In this document: positions 52,628 through 62,112 of the stretch, in pieces
Layout: the number at the start of each line of letters is the position of its first letter
How positions within the stretch are numbered: position 1 is the stretch's first letter
Assembly: GCA_041946865.1 (NCBI GenBank)
Contig: JBHGBF010000028.1
Coordinates: 1 to 64,000 of the forward strand
Direction of reading: 5' to 3'
Length of the DNA: 64,000 nucleotides
Origin: RPQK01 sp041946865
GTDB lineage: Bacteria > Acidobacteriota > UBA6911 > RPQK01
The notes under the pieces: generated by a model
The model's database searches: none
Seen by the model: the letters and a program-made list of their open reading frames with translations, nothing else
Told to the model about the DNA's origin: nothing
Made by a program: the position numbers and the translations under genes

Positions 52628-54262
52628 ATGAATGGCCTCCGCGAGCGGCTGAAGAAGGACACTTCGAGCCTGAAGATTACCGTGGTGCTTTTTGCGGTCC
52701 TGCTCGCGATTAACTGCGCGGCGGTCTGGTTCATCCTGGTCTCACGCCGCAATGTTCAGCAAATCGCGGCCCAGGACTTGCAGCTGCAAACGACTGCCCA
52801 GGCGCGCTCGATCGAAGCCTTGCTGGCGAATTTGCGAGGCGAGTTTCTTTTCCTGTCGCAGTCGGCCCCACAGTCGACGGCCGTAACGGTCCTCTCCGAC
52901 CCGAACCCGCTCGTGAAGCGCTGGGGCCGGCTGGATGTGGAAGGCATTTTCCTCCGCTTTCTCCAAGCCCGCCCGGAAGTCTTACGGCTGATCCTGCGTG
53001 ACGGCGCAGGCAAGCCGCTTATCGTGGCGGGGCGCCGGGAGGGCGCTCCTGTGCTTCTGCCCCCTGGGGATTTCACCCAGGCGGCGACCAGCGGCGGCAA
53101 CGTGTGGGCCAGCCAGTGGCCGATTGCGGCGGGCCCGCCGGAAAACGGCATCTTGGAGACGTTGCTGGACGTCTCGGAGCTGCTTTCCGTCGTGGCGCCG
53201 GGCAGCGAGTCCAAGCTGAAAATCGTTCAGGAACGCCGGCCGCTCGTTCGACCGCCCTCCGACGACTCGCTGGTGGCCTCGGTGCCGATTCGAGACGAAC
53301 ACTGGACCACCCCCATACACTGGACCTTGATTCGGACCGAGAATCAAAGCCAGCTGGTCTCGTCGGTCGCCAACCTGGCGGCGCATTACCGGGCGACGAT
53401 TATCCTCAACCTTTTGGTCATAAGCCTGACGCTGGTCCTGGGCGCTCTGGCGTTCCGGCAGGTTCGACGCTCGGCGATTCTTGAGGCAGAGAATCGGCAT
53501 CAGGCCAGGGTCCGGGAGCTGGAACGCCAAATGCTCCATACGGAGCGGCTGGCGAGCGTCGGTCGACTGGCAGCCGGCCTGGCCCATGAGATCAACAATC
53601 CGCTGGAGGGCATCGGGAACTATCTGAGCCTCTTGGAGGAAGACCTGAAGGACGGACGGGCAGAGGGCTGTCTGGAGCTGACCGCAGGCGTCCGAGAGGG
53701 GCTCAATCGTGCGGCGGGGATCACGCGCCAGGTTCTGGCTCTCTCCGACCCGGGCAGAAGCCCCAAAACGGCAATGAGCATGAACGCCGTGGCCAGGGAG
53801 ACCTTCGATTTTGTCAGGTCTAATCCGGCTTTTCGGCACGTCCGCATGGAGCTGCGTGTTCCCGATGATGACCTGATCATTCTCGGGAACGCGATTACCC
53901 TGGGCCAGGTCGTCTTGAATCTGATCCTCAACGCCTGTGAGTATCAGGAGCAGGGAGGCCAGGTCGAGGTGGTGTTGGACCGCGTGGACGCCAAGGCGCG
54001 CTTGAGGGTGAGCGATCGGGGGCCTGGCATTCCCGAAGACGCATTACCAAGGATTTTTGAGCCCTTCTTTTCGACCCGAGGCTCGACGGGACTCGGGCTG
54101 TCGCTTTGCCATTCGATCGTGACCGACCATGCCGGGCAGGTGACGGCCGCCAACCGCGGCGATGGGCAGGGCGCGGTCTTCACGGTGGAAATCCCGCTAA
54201 GCGAACCGCGAGCCGCCGACACCGAGCCTGCTGGGGTCAAGGAGAAGGAACTGACAGGCTGA
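52628..54262 (+). CDS. sensor histidine kinase (NtrB/AtoS-like)
   Basis: 544 residues. Span 1 (about 18-38) and span 2 (about 258-280) enclose a periplasmic sensor of about 220 residues with no recognised domain. A coiled coil leads to HisKA with the phospho-His in GLAHEINNPLEG. HATPase motifs are NLILNACEYQ, DRGPGIPEDAL and GSTGLGLSLCHSI. There is no HAMP. It lies upstream of a σ54 response regulator, though an intrinsic terminator separates the two genes. Together with the divergent cytochrome it suggests control by redox state or an electron donor/acceptor; the signal is unknown. Confidence 0.9.
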   Translation: MNGLRERLKKDTSSLKITVVLFAVLLAINCAAVWFILVSRRNVQQIAAQDLQLQTTAQARSIEALLANLRGEFLFLSQSAPQSTAVTVLSDPNPLVKRWGRLDVEGIFLRFLQARPEVLRLILRDGAGKPLIVAGRREGAPVLLPPGDFTQAATSGGNVWASQWPIAAGPPENGILETLLDVSELLSVVAPGSESKLKIVQERRPLVRPPSDDSLVASVPIRDEHWTTPIHWTLIRTENQSQLVSSVANLAAHYRATIILNLLVISLTLVLGALAFRQVRRSAILEAENRHQARVRELERQMLHTERLASVGRLAAGLAHEINNPLEGIGNYLSLLEEDLKDGRAEGCLELTAGVREGLNRAAGITRQVLALSDPGRSPKTAMSMNAVARETFDFVRSNPAFRHVRMELRVPDDDLIILGNAITLGQVVLNLILNACEYQEQGGQVEVVLDRVDAKARLRVSDRGPGIPEDALPRIFEPFFSTRGSTGLGLSLCHSIVTDHAGQVTAANRGDGQGAVFTVEIPLSEPRAADTEPAGVKEKELTG

Positions 54263-54300
54263 GAACTGGGAGCCGGAGGGCATCCAACCTGCCGCTGGTC

Positions 54301-54324
54301 CGCCGGCCAAACGCCGGCGTTTTT
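54301..54324 (+). terminator. intrinsic terminator between kinase and regulator genes
   Basis: CGCCGGC (54301-54307), loop CAAAC, GCCGGCG (54313-54319), then TTTTT (54320-54324). This is the best Rho-independent terminator in the window. It lies 38 bases after the kinase stop and 54 before the regulator ATG, so it should limit read-through. Confidence 0.75.
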
Positions 54325-54377
54325 CCGAACGGAGCAGGCCAATGATGTCCCTTCCTCCCGGCATTTGAAAGGTCTAC

Positions 54378-55772
54378 ATGAGCGCAAGGACGAACACCAA
54401 GGGCACGGTCTTGATCGTGGATGACGAAACCTACGTACGGGACTCCCTGGCCACGGTGATGAGACGCAAAGGGTACATGGTGCGAACTGCACCGGGCGCG
54501 GAGCAGCTCATCGCCTCAGGAGCGCTGCAAGGGGTCGACGTGGTCGTCACCGATCTTCGCATGCCGGGGCAGGACGGGCTTACCTTCCTGCGTTCTCTTG
54601 CGGAAACCGAGTCGACGATTCCCGTCATCGTCCTCACGGGCCACGGCACTGTTCCCTCGGCGGTCGAGTGCATGAAAGCCGGCGCCTTCGATTACCTGCT
54701 CAAGCCTTCGACCCCCGACGAGCTGGACCTGGTCATCGACCGGGCGATCAACCAGACGACAATGAAACGGGAGCTTGAGTACTTCCGTTCCGCCGACGCC
54801 CGGAAGCCTGGACCGTCAGGGCCCGTCGGCGTGAGCGCCGGCTGGAAGCAGGTGTTACGGCTGGTTGAAGCGGCGGCGCCGGCGGACACGACGGTGCTTC
54901 TCCTCGGCGAGTCGGGAACCGGAAAGGGCGAAGCGGCTCGTCTGGTTCATCAATGCAGCCGCCGCAACAAGAAGCCGTTCGTTCGTGTGAACTGCGCCGC
55001 CATCCCGATCGATCTTTTCGAGAGCGAATTTTTCGGGCACCGGCGGGGATCTTTTACGGGGGCGACGGCCGATCGCGAAGGACGTTTTCGAGTCGCGCAC
55101 CAGGGGACGCTGTTCATGGACGAGATCACCTCCATGCCGGCAGCCGCGCAGGCCAAGGTGCTCCGGGTGCTGGAGGACGGAGTCTTTGAACGGGTGGGAG
55201 ACAGCAATCCCACGACCGTCGACGTCCGGCTGGTGGCCGCCTGCAACGTGGACCTGCAGGCCGAAGTGGATGCCGGACGGTTTCGCCAGGACCTGTTTTA
55301 CCGCATAAATGTCATGACCATTCATATCCCTCCACTGCGGGAACGCAGGGAGGATATCCCGGTCCTGGCCCAGAGTTTTCTCGATGAGTTCCGCGCGAGA
55401 CTGGCACGGCCTGTGCATTCTTTCGATCCCGAAACCATGAAGATCCTCGAAGCGTACCACTGGCCGGGCAACATTCGCGAGTTGCGCAATGTAATCGAGC
55501 GCGCCGTTCTTCTGGAGACCGGCCCCGAGCTGATGCCCGATAGCCTGCCCTTCGGGTTCCAGCAGGAAGGACGTTCCCCGGGTGCGCATCCGCCTGAAGA
55601 TCTCAACCTTCGAAGTGCCCTGGCGGCCGAGGAGTGCCGGATACTGAAAGCGGCGCTGGCGCGGTCGAACGGGGTTCGCCGTGAAGCGGCCCGCCTGCTG
55701 GGAATTGACGAACGGAATCTCTCCTACTTCCTCAAGAAGCATGGACTGAGCGGAACGGGAGGGCGCGCATGA
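54378..55772 (+). CDS. NtrC-family σ54-dependent response regulator
   Basis: 464 residues, complete. Receiver domain about 8-125 with Asp59 (VVTDLRMPGQDG). The AAA+ domain (about 150-390) has Walker A GESGTGKG, the σ54-contact loop GSFTGA and TLFMDEI as Walker B. A Fis-type HTH is at the C-terminus (RREAARLLGIDERNLSYFLKKHGL). AAAGG lies near the ATG. It overlaps the CRTAC1 lipoprotein gene by four bases (ATGA). It is the natural candidate to act on the σ54 promoter of the divergent cytochrome gene. Confidence 0.93.
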   Translation: MSARTNTKGTVLIVDDETYVRDSLATVMRRKGYMVRTAPGAEQLIASGALQGVDVVVTDLRMPGQDGLTFLRSLAETESTIPVIVLTGHGTVPSAVECMKAGAFDYLLKPSTPDELDLVIDRAINQTTMKRELEYFRSADARKPGPSGPVGVSAGWKQVLRLVEAAAPADTTVLLLGESGTGKGEAARLVHQCSRRNKKPFVRVNCAAIPIDLFESEFFGHRRGSFTGATADREGRFRVAHQGTLFMDEITSMPAAAQAKVLRVLEDGVFERVGDSNPTTVDVRLVAACNVDLQAEVDAGRFRQDLFYRINVMTIHIPPLRERREDIPVLAQSFLDEFRARLARPVHSFDPETMKILEAYHWPGNIRELRNVIERAVLLETGPELMPDSLPFGFQQEGRSPGAHPPEDLNLRSALAAEECRILKAALARSNGVRREAARLLGIDERNLSYFLKKHGLSGTGGRA

Positions 55773-57607
55773 GGCGCGTCTTCTTCCAGGAGAGCGCAGG
55801 GATCCTGCCTGCGCGGGTATCCTGCCTGCTGCTTCTGGTCCCGGCCCTCTTCCTCGCCGGCTGTCAAAGCCAACCCGAACCCTCAAAGCCGGGAGAGAGG
55901 GCCGGCAGCAGGCCGGAACAAGCGAGAGACGAGGTTCAGAAGCCGCAAGCGGCGCCGCCTGCGGCCCCGGGCAGAGCCGAAGTCTCTACTCCCAAGGCGC
56001 CGGCGTCCCCGCCGGCCGGCGCTTTCCTTTTCACCGACATGACGGCGTACTCGGGGATTGTCTTCACGCATTTCAACGACGCGACACCCCGCAAGTATCT
56101 TCCCGAGACCATGGGCGCCGGGGTCGCCCTCCTGGATTACGACAACGACGGCCTCGTCGATATTTACCTGGTCAACGGCGCCAGACTGAAACCTCCCCGG
56201 GATGTCCCCGGCGCACCGACCGGGGCGCTGTACCGGAATCTGGGCAACTGGAAGTTCCAGGCCGTTACGGCGCAGGCGGGCCTGGACCAGCCCATGTTCG
56301 GGATGGGCATCGCCGTCGGCGACTATGACAACGACGGCTTCACCGATCTCTTTATCAACGGCGTGGATGGCGATCGCCTTTACCGGAATGCGGGGAACGG
56401 CACTTTCGAGGATGTGAGCGAGCGCGTCGGGCTGAACGATTCCGGCTTCGGTTCGAGCGCCGCTTTCCTTGACTATGATCGCGACGGCTACCTGGACCTC
56501 TTTGTCGGCCGTTACGTCGAATGGACACGCGAGACCGACATTACCTGCAGCCCGGACGGCGTCCACCGGGTGTACTGCACGCCGGAGGCGTATCACGGCG
56601 AGAGCAACCGGCTTTACAGGAATATGGGGGGCCGCCGTTTCAAGGATGTCACCCGCTCCTCGGGGATCTGGCAGCAGGACGGCAAGACGCTCGGCGTCGC
56701 CATCATGGATCATAACCATGACGGCTGGCCGGACATTGCAGTCGCCAACGACACCGTTCGCAATTTCCTGTTCGTGAACAACCGGGACGGCACCTTTACC
56801 GAAAGCGGGGTCGCGACCGGAATGGCGTACAGCGAGTCCGGCGCCACGCGAGGCGGAATGGGTATCGACGCGGGTGATGCCGACGGAGACGGCTTCACGG
56901 ACATCGTCGTAGGGAACTTCTCCCAGGAAATGAGCGCCCTTTACCGTGGGTCGGCAGCGGGCTTTTTCGTCGATGACGCGCCGCAGGCGGGAATCGGCCT
57001 GCCCACGCTTATGACCCTGGCTTTTGGAACCCTTTTCTTCGACTACGACAACGACGGCCTGCTGGACCTGCTGATTGCCAACGGCCACATTGAGCCCGAG
57101 ATCAACAAGACGCAACGGCTCCAGCAGTACGCTCAGCCTCCCCAGCTTTTCAGGAACGAGGGCGACGGCAATTTCAGGCAGATGACCGACAGTGCGGGCA
57201 GCCCGCTCAGAGAGCCGCTGGTCGGCCGGGGCCTGGCTTCGGGTGACCTGGATGGTGACGGCGACCTCGACATTGTCATTACACAGAACGGGCATCGGGC
57301 CAAGGTCTGGCGGAACAACGCGAGGCGCCAATCCTGGCTTCGGGTCCAGTTGTGCGGCAATCGAAGCAACCGAACCGGCTACGGGGCAGTCATCAAGGCG
57401 GTTGCCGGGAAGAAGACCTGGGTGCGAATGTTCAGCTCAGGACGCTCGTATCTCTCGGCGTGCGAACCCATAACGAGCATCGGGCTCGGCTCGGTCACCG
57501 CGCTGGACCGGCTCGAAATCACCTGGCCTTCCGGCCAGGTCCAGACGATACAGCGCCCGCCGCTGAACCAGCTTTTGAAGGTGAAAGAAGCTCCGGCAGC
57601 CACCTGA
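55769..57607 (+). CDS. CRTAC1-family FG-GAP/ASPIC lipoprotein
   Basis: 612 residues. A signal peptide ends in a lipobox (LAGC, Cys32). A Pro/Ala-rich linker (about 35-85) follows, then a β-propeller of FG-GAP/VCBS repeats with DYDNDG, DYDRDG, DHNHDG and DLDGDGDLD loops. A C-terminal ASPIC/UnbV domain (about 520-605, MFSSGRSYLSACEP, ITWPSGQVQ) ends it. It is a paralogue of the CRTAC1 protein on the other side of the divergent promoter, sharing phrases such as KYLPETMGAG. It is translated from an ATGA overlap with the regulator. Location in the outer membrane is likely. Confidence 0.92.
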   Translation: MRRVFFQESAGILPARVSCLLLLVPALFLAGCQSQPEPSKPGERAGSRPEQARDEVQKPQAAPPAAPGRAEVSTPKAPASPPAGAFLFTDMTAYSGIVFTHFNDATPRKYLPETMGAGVALLDYDNDGLVDIYLVNGARLKPPRDVPGAPTGALYRNLGNWKFQAVTAQAGLDQPMFGMGIAVGDYDNDGFTDLFINGVDGDRLYRNAGNGTFEDVSERVGLNDSGFGSSAAFLDYDRDGYLDLFVGRYVEWTRETDITCSPDGVHRVYCTPEAYHGESNRLYRNMGGRRFKDVTRSSGIWQQDGKTLGVAIMDHNHDGWPDIAVANDTVRNFLFVNNRDGTFTESGVATGMAYSESGATRGGMGIDAGDADGDGFTDIVVGNFSQEMSALYRGSAAGFFVDDAPQAGIGLPTLMTLAFGTLFFDYDNDGLLDLLIANGHIEPEINKTQRLQQYAQPPQLFRNEGDGNFRQMTDSAGSPLREPLVGRGLASGDLDGDGDLDIVITQNGHRAKVWRNNARRQSWLRVQLCGNRSNRTGYGAVIKAVAGKKTWVRMFSSGRSYLSACEPITSIGLGSVTALDRLEITWPSGQVQTIQRPPLNQLLKVKEAPAAT

Positions 57608-57629
57608 AACGTCATCTGGAGGAACAAGC

Positions 57630-58379
57630 ATGCCCGTCTACGTCGGCGCCTCCGGCTGGCAATACAAGGACTGGTCCCGAACTTTCTATCCGCCCGGCAC
57701 GGGATCGTTGCTTGAGTACTACTCGGCCAGGTTCAGAACCGTCGAGATCAATGCCACCTTCTACCGCCTGCCTGAGAAGCCCGTGTTCGAGAAATGGGAC
57801 GCCGAGGCTTCCGGAGACTTCCGGTTTGCGGTCAAGGCCAGCCGCTTCCTTACTCACATGAAAAAGCTCAAAGATCCCGAGGAACCTGTCGCCCGACTGC
57901 TCGAACGGTGCGCGGGACTGAAGCGCAAGCTGGCCGTGATTCTCGTGCAACTCCCTGGCAACTTCCCGCGACATGACGAGCGCCTGGAGGCCACACTGGC
58001 TGCTTTCCCGAAAAACATGCGGATTGCGGTCGAATTCCGGCACGAATCGTGGTTCTCCGACGAAGTCAAGAACCTGCTCAGCCGGTACAAGGCCGCGCTC
58101 TGTCTCGCTGATCGCGGCGGCCGGCTTCTTACGCCTTGCTGGAAGACGTGCGACTGGGGCTATCTTCGAATGCATCAAGGAGAACAGCGACCGCTTCCCT
58201 GCTATAACGCTTCGACTCTGAAGGAGCGCGCCCGGATGCTTGCCGGCTTGTGGAAGCCCCGCCAGGACATCTTTGTCTATTTCAACAACGATACCGGCGG
58301 CTGCGCCATTCGGGACGCGGTGGCTTTTGCCCGGGCAGCCGAGGAGGCAGGCCTCTCCCCGACCCGCGCGCTCCTGTAG
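57630..58379 (+). CDS. DUF72 family protein
   Basis: 249-residue TIM-barrel-like protein of DUF72 (COG1801). Landmarks are VYVGASGWQYKDWSRTFYP at the start, EINATFYRLP, FAVKASRFLTHMKKL, QLPGNFP, VEFRHESWF, and YFNNDTGGCAIRDA near the end. The family is widespread but without a firm function; a nuclease-like or UV-endonuclease-like barrel has been suggested from fold. It begins 22 bases after the lipoprotein gene and may be cotranscribed. Confidence 0.9.
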   Translation: MPVYVGASGWQYKDWSRTFYPPGTGSLLEYYSARFRTVEINATFYRLPEKPVFEKWDAEASGDFRFAVKASRFLTHMKKLKDPEEPVARLLERCAGLKRKLAVILVQLPGNFPRHDERLEATLAAFPKNMRIAVEFRHESWFSDEVKNLLSRYKAALCLADRGGRLLTPCWKTCDWGYLRMHQGEQRPLPCYNASTLKERARMLAGLWKPRQDIFVYFNNDTGGCAIRDAVAFARAAEEAGLSPTRALL

Positions 58380-58591
58380 ACGCAGGCCGCAGTCATTCCC
58401 AATACGGCTCGACTCCGTAAAACTGGTGAATGTGGATCCCCGGAAGCTTACTGAGAATCGGTGAGAATGGGCAGAGAGCGGGGCTGCGGGTTACAGAGCA
58501 CAGGCGGCAGGCGACCGCGCGGCACTTTGCTCGAAACGCGCCCGCCTGGGTGTGACTACATGAACAGAGGAAGGCTCCGTGACCGAACGGC

Positions 58592-60529
58592 TCAACTTTC
58601 CGGCGTAAGCTCGGCCATCAACCTTTCCCACTCCTGGTAGAGGGCGGCGAGATCGGTGTCCAGTCTCTCGTGCTCCTCCGAAAGCTCGTGCAGGCGGGTG
58701 AAGTCGTCGTAGCCCTCCTGCAGCTCGGCGACAACCTTCTGCTGAGCAGCTTCCAAATCGGCGATCCGGGTCTCGATTTCATGGAGCCGGCGCTCGCGGC
58801 GCAGGCGCTCGTTCTTGGAGAGTCCTGGGGCAGGCCTGGAAGGCGTGGCTTCGCGAAAAGGCGGCTCAGCGTCTCGGCCTTGCTCCTCGACGGGCCGGCT
58901 TGGTTGAGGCGGCTCGCGCTCCTCGATCAGCCGCTGCAGCTCCTCAATGCTGTCGGCAGGGACCAGACGCCGATCCCGAATCAGAAGGAAGCGCTCCACG
59001 ACGTTGCGCAGGAAGTAAAGGTCGTGAGAAATGACGATCAGTGTTCCCTCGTAGCTGCCGAGCGCCTCTTCCAGAGCCTCTCGACTCTGAATATCGAGGT
59101 GGTTGGTCGGCTCGTCCAGAAGCAGGACATTCGAGGGATGGAAGAACAAGCGGGCCAGGGCCAGCCTGCTCTGTTCGCCACCACTCAGCCGGGAGACCTT
59201 CTTGAAGACGTCATCTTCCTGAAACAGGAACCTGGCGGCCAGGTTCCGGATCTCGAGGTCCGTGCAGGCTGAATCGAGTTCTCGCAAGCGGTCATAAACC
59301 GTCGCGTTCGGGTCTTCGATGGTTTGAGACTGCGCGAAATAGGCCGGGTAGTTGTTGACACCCCAGTCCAGGTGCCCGCCGAGCAGCCTGACCTCGCCCA
59401 GGAGGCTCTTGAGGAGAGTGGTCTTGCCGGTCCCGTTTCCGCCCACAAAAGCCACGCGCTCGCCCCGGCGGACCGTCAGTTTAACGTCCTCTATAAGCGG
59501 CCGCCCCTGCTCGTAGCCGATGACGCCCTGCCGGATACGCAAGCTGTCGGATCCGCCGCGCCCCGCCTCGGCGATCTTCAGCTTGATTTCCCGGGTGTCG
59601 TGATGCGGCCGTTCCAGCCAATCCGTCCGCTCCAGCTGCTTCAGACGCGACTGGGCCTGTTTGGTCTTTTGCCCGGCCATGTTCCGCCGAATGTAGTCCT
59701 CGGTTTTCGCCTTCCATTCCTGCTGTTTTTCGTACTGTTTCAGCTCAAATGCGATCCGTTCCTGTTTCAGGGCTCGGGAGCGGGTAAAGCCGGCCGGGTA
59801 ATCGAACAGCCGGCCGGCCTCAAGCTCCCAGGTTCTTTCGGTGACGCGGTCGAGGAAGAGCCGGTCGTGGCTGATGACGATAAACGAAGTCTTGACCTGG
59901 CGCAGATATTCGGTCAGCCAGATTATCCCTTGAATGTCCAGATGGTTGGTCGGCTCGTCGAGGAGGAGGAGGTCCGCGCCGCGCAGGAGCGCCTCCGACA
60001 GCAGGAGGCGGCTCTGTTGCCCGCCGCTCAGATGGCTGGTCGGCAGGTCCAGGGTTTCCTTGTCGAACCCGAGACCCAACAGGACAGCCTCGGTTCGCGC
60101 CGCATAGTCGTATCCGCCTTGAAGGCGGTAGCGATGTCTCAAAGACTCGTATTCCGCCGCCAGGCTGTCCGGCAGATGCCCGGAGATCTTCGCCATTTCC
60201 GCTTCCAGTTCGTGCATCCGCAGCTCCATGGAGTGCAGGTGATCGAAGACCCGAAGCGCCTCCTGGCGCACTGTCGGATCTCCACGGAACTCGGCGATCT
60301 GGGCGACCCGGGAGATGACCAATCCCGAAGCGCGATAAACCTGCCCGGCGTCCGGCGACTGTCGGCCTTCAATCAGCTCGATGAGCGTAGTTTTCCCGGT
60401 CCCGTTTCGGCCTATCAGCCCGATCCGGTCACCTGGGTTGCACTGCACGGACAGGTCGCGGAACAGCCAGTCGCCGCCAAATTCCCGTCCTACGGATTCA
60501 AGTCGGAATAGCATCGGTTGGCGATTCAT
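58592..60529 (-). CDS. ABC-F family ATPase (ribosome-associated type)
   Basis: 645 residues with two ATP-binding cassettes and no membrane span. Walker A motifs are GRNGTGKTT (about 38) and GGNGTGKTT; signatures are LSGGQQSRLLLSEALL and LSGGEQSRLALARLFF. Walker B LLLDEPTNHLDIQ occurs twice. The inter-domain linker is charged and helical (RNMAGQKTKQAQSRLKQLERTD). The C-terminus carries a coiled coil (about 575-645), as in Uup-type members. ABC-F proteins act on the ribosome as translation factors or resistance proteins. The start is uncertain: ATG 60529, or ATG 60514, which fits typical family starts. Confidence 0.93.
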   Translation of the reverse strand: MNRQPMLFRLESVGREFGGDWLFRDLSVQCNPGDRIGLIGRNGTGKTTLIELIEGRQSPDAGQVYRASGLVISRVAQIAEFRGDPTVRQEALRVFDHLHSMELRMHELEAEMAKISGHLPDSLAAEYESLRHRYRLQGGYDYAARTEAVLLGLGFDKETLDLPTSHLSGGQQSRLLLSEALLRGADLLLLDEPTNHLDIQGIIWLTEYLRQVKTSFIVISHDRLFLDRVTERTWELEAGRLFDYPAGFTRSRALKQERIAFELKQYEKQQEWKAKTEDYIRRNMAGQKTKQAQSRLKQLERTDWLERPHHDTREIKLKIAEAGRGGSDSLRIRQGVIGYEQGRPLIEDVKLTVRRGERVAFVGGNGTGKTTLLKSLLGEVRLLGGHLDWGVNNYPAYFAQSQTIEDPNATVYDRLRELDSACTDLEIRNLAARFLFQEDDVFKKVSRLSGGEQSRLALARLFFHPSNVLLLDEPTNHLDIQSREALEEALGSYEGTLIVISHDLYFLRNVVERFLLIRDRRLVPADSIEELQRLIEEREPPQPSRPVEEQGRDAEPPFREATPSRPAPGLSKNERLRRERRLHEIETRIADLEAAQQKVVAELQEGYDDFTRLHELSEEHERLDTDLAALYQEWERLMAELTPES

Positions 60530-60596
60530 CCATGCTATCCGTTTTGTTCGTCGGCCGCTTGATTCAAGGCCAACGGACAGCACGGATTGCGCGGAA

Positions 60597-61970
60597 TCAT
60601 TCTTTAATCTTGATAAACCCTGGATTCAGTATTCCCTTGGGATCGTAGAACCTTTTCCATCCGATCAAGCGGCCCCACCGGTCCCCAAAGTGGTTCTTCC
60701 ATTGCTTCTGATCGAAATTGATCCAGCCGGAGAGGCAGCGCTTGCCGCCCATCTCGATACTCAGCTCGCTTGCTTTCATGAGCATCGGGAGCACCATGGG
60801 CAGGAGCTGGCGAGGCACGGCCGGCAGGATTCCGAAGTGAACCATTCGTTCGCCTTCCGGGAGCATGAGCAGCGGGAGAGGTGGGCTCTGCTGAGGCAAC
60901 GGGGCCAGAATGATCTGCCCGCCCGTGAGCAGGTTCGGCGGAAGGCTTCGAAGCACACCTTGGATAAAGGGTCCGGCGTTCCTCCAGGGAAGAACCGTTT
61001 CCACCCAGGGATGAGCGAGTGACCACGTCCCGGTTTCCCGCCAGAACGAGTATAGGGCGTCATGACGCGTGGCAAAGCCGAGCATCCCGGAATCTTCCAC
61101 ATGCGTCTTGCGGAAGTACCGCAGGCCGTCCAGCAGGCGCTCGTCGTGAGGCGGCGTGTGCCCGTGCTCGACCGACACCTGCAGCAGATAGAACCATTCG
61201 GCGAACTGGACCCTCGTCTCGCCCATACTCTTGAAGCCAAGCGAACACGGGACAGCAAAAGCCTCCAGGTAGTCAAACCGCTCCTCGATCATCAGGAGCT
61301 CGCAATCGCGCATTAACGCGGGAAGGTTATCGTACAGGAGATAGTACGTCCGCACCTGGGGCGCGCACACCCGCAGGTGGACCTTGGCCCGCGTGACAAC
61401 CGAGAACTGTCCCAACCCCGCCCTGGTACAGTTGAAGAGCTCCGGATTCTCGTCCGGTGAACAACGGGCCGTGTGCCCCTCGCCTGTGATCACCTCGAGC
61501 TCTTCCAGGTAAAGAACCAGGTGGCCGCGTTTAAAGCTCGATGCGCCCAGCCCGCCCATCGATACCGTCCCGCCCACCGTCACGTCGAGATAACTGGGAA
61601 ACACCGGCGGGACCAGGTTCTCTTCGACAGCCATCCGGACGAGATCGCTCCAGAGAGCGCCGGCCTGAACCCAGGCCGAATGTCGCCCGATTCGCTCGAT
61701 TCGATTCAGCGGTCCCATGTCAAGGAGGATCCCGCCTTGGCTCAGCGACTGGCCGCTCTGGGAATGGGACATCCCGCGCGTCGTCACAGCCCAGCCCTCG
61801 GCAGCCGCGGTCTTGATGAGCGTGCAAACGTCTTTGGTCGAGTAGGGCACGGCGACGGCTGCCGGCGAGCAGGCAACCAGCCCTCCGAAGTCGGTTTGGA
61901 CCTCGGCCAGAGTCTCCTCGTCGGTGAGAATCTGGCCTTGAAATGCTTCTTTCAGTTTCTCGAAAGCCAT
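60597..61970 (-). CDS. FAD-linked oxidase, cytokinin-dehydrogenase-like
   Basis: 457 residues. The FAD-binding type 4 (PCMH) domain is about 30-205 with RGMSHSQSGQS, whose His is placed like the covalent FAD-linking His of cytokinin dehydrogenases. GGTVSMGGLGASSFKRG and AGLGQFSVVTRAKV follow. The C-terminal substrate domain ends with FYDPKGILNPGF, as in berberine-bridge/alditol oxidase relatives. The overall pattern is closest to cytokinin dehydrogenase-like oxidases, but bacterial members act on varied alcohols and amines. No signal peptide. It lies just upstream of the ABC-F gene on the same strand. Confidence 0.82.
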   Translation of the reverse strand: MAFEKLKEAFQGQILTDEETLAEVQTDFGGLVACSPAAVAVPYSTKDVCTLIKTAAAEGWAVTTRGMSHSQSGQSLSQGGILLDMGPLNRIERIGRHSAWVQAGALWSDLVRMAVEENLVPPVFPSYLDVTVGGTVSMGGLGASSFKRGHLVLYLEELEVITGEGHTARCSPDENPELFNCTRAGLGQFSVVTRAKVHLRVCAPQVRTYYLLYDNLPALMRDCELLMIEERFDYLEAFAVPCSLGFKSMGETRVQFAEWFYLLQVSVEHGHTPPHDERLLDGLRYFRKTHVEDSGMLGFATRHDALYSFWRETGTWSLAHPWVETVLPWRNAGPFIQGVLRSLPPNLLTGGQIILAPLPQQSPPLPLLMLPEGERMVHFGILPAVPRQLLPMVLPMLMKASELSIEMGGKRCLSGWINFDQKQWKNHFGDRWGRLIGWKRFYDPKGILNPGFIKIKE

Positions 61971-61984
61971 CTGGCGCCCCGTGC

Positions 61985-62000
61985 TAAACTTCTGAGTTTA
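61985..62000. promoter_or_regulatory. inverted repeat upstream of the FAD oxidase gene
   Basis: TAAACT-TCTG-AGTTTA is a perfect repeat, 15-30 bases ahead of the oxidase ATG at 61970. Its position next to the start suggests an operator or a small leader hairpin; no regulator gene adjoins. Confidence 0.4.
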
Positions 62001-62112
62001 CCACGTTAGCAGTGAGACCGGACGAGCCTTTTGTCGGGCCGACTTGCCTGCGCGCGACGTACTGAGCCTGTCGCGGCCGGCCGGATGCCGGACCGAGGCG
62101 CCGGAGCAGTCT

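Noticed and set aside
55883..57331. A 482-codon frame antisense to the CRTAC1 lipoprotein gene
   Set aside because: It is the complement of repeated DxDxDG codons and only looks repetitive for that reason.
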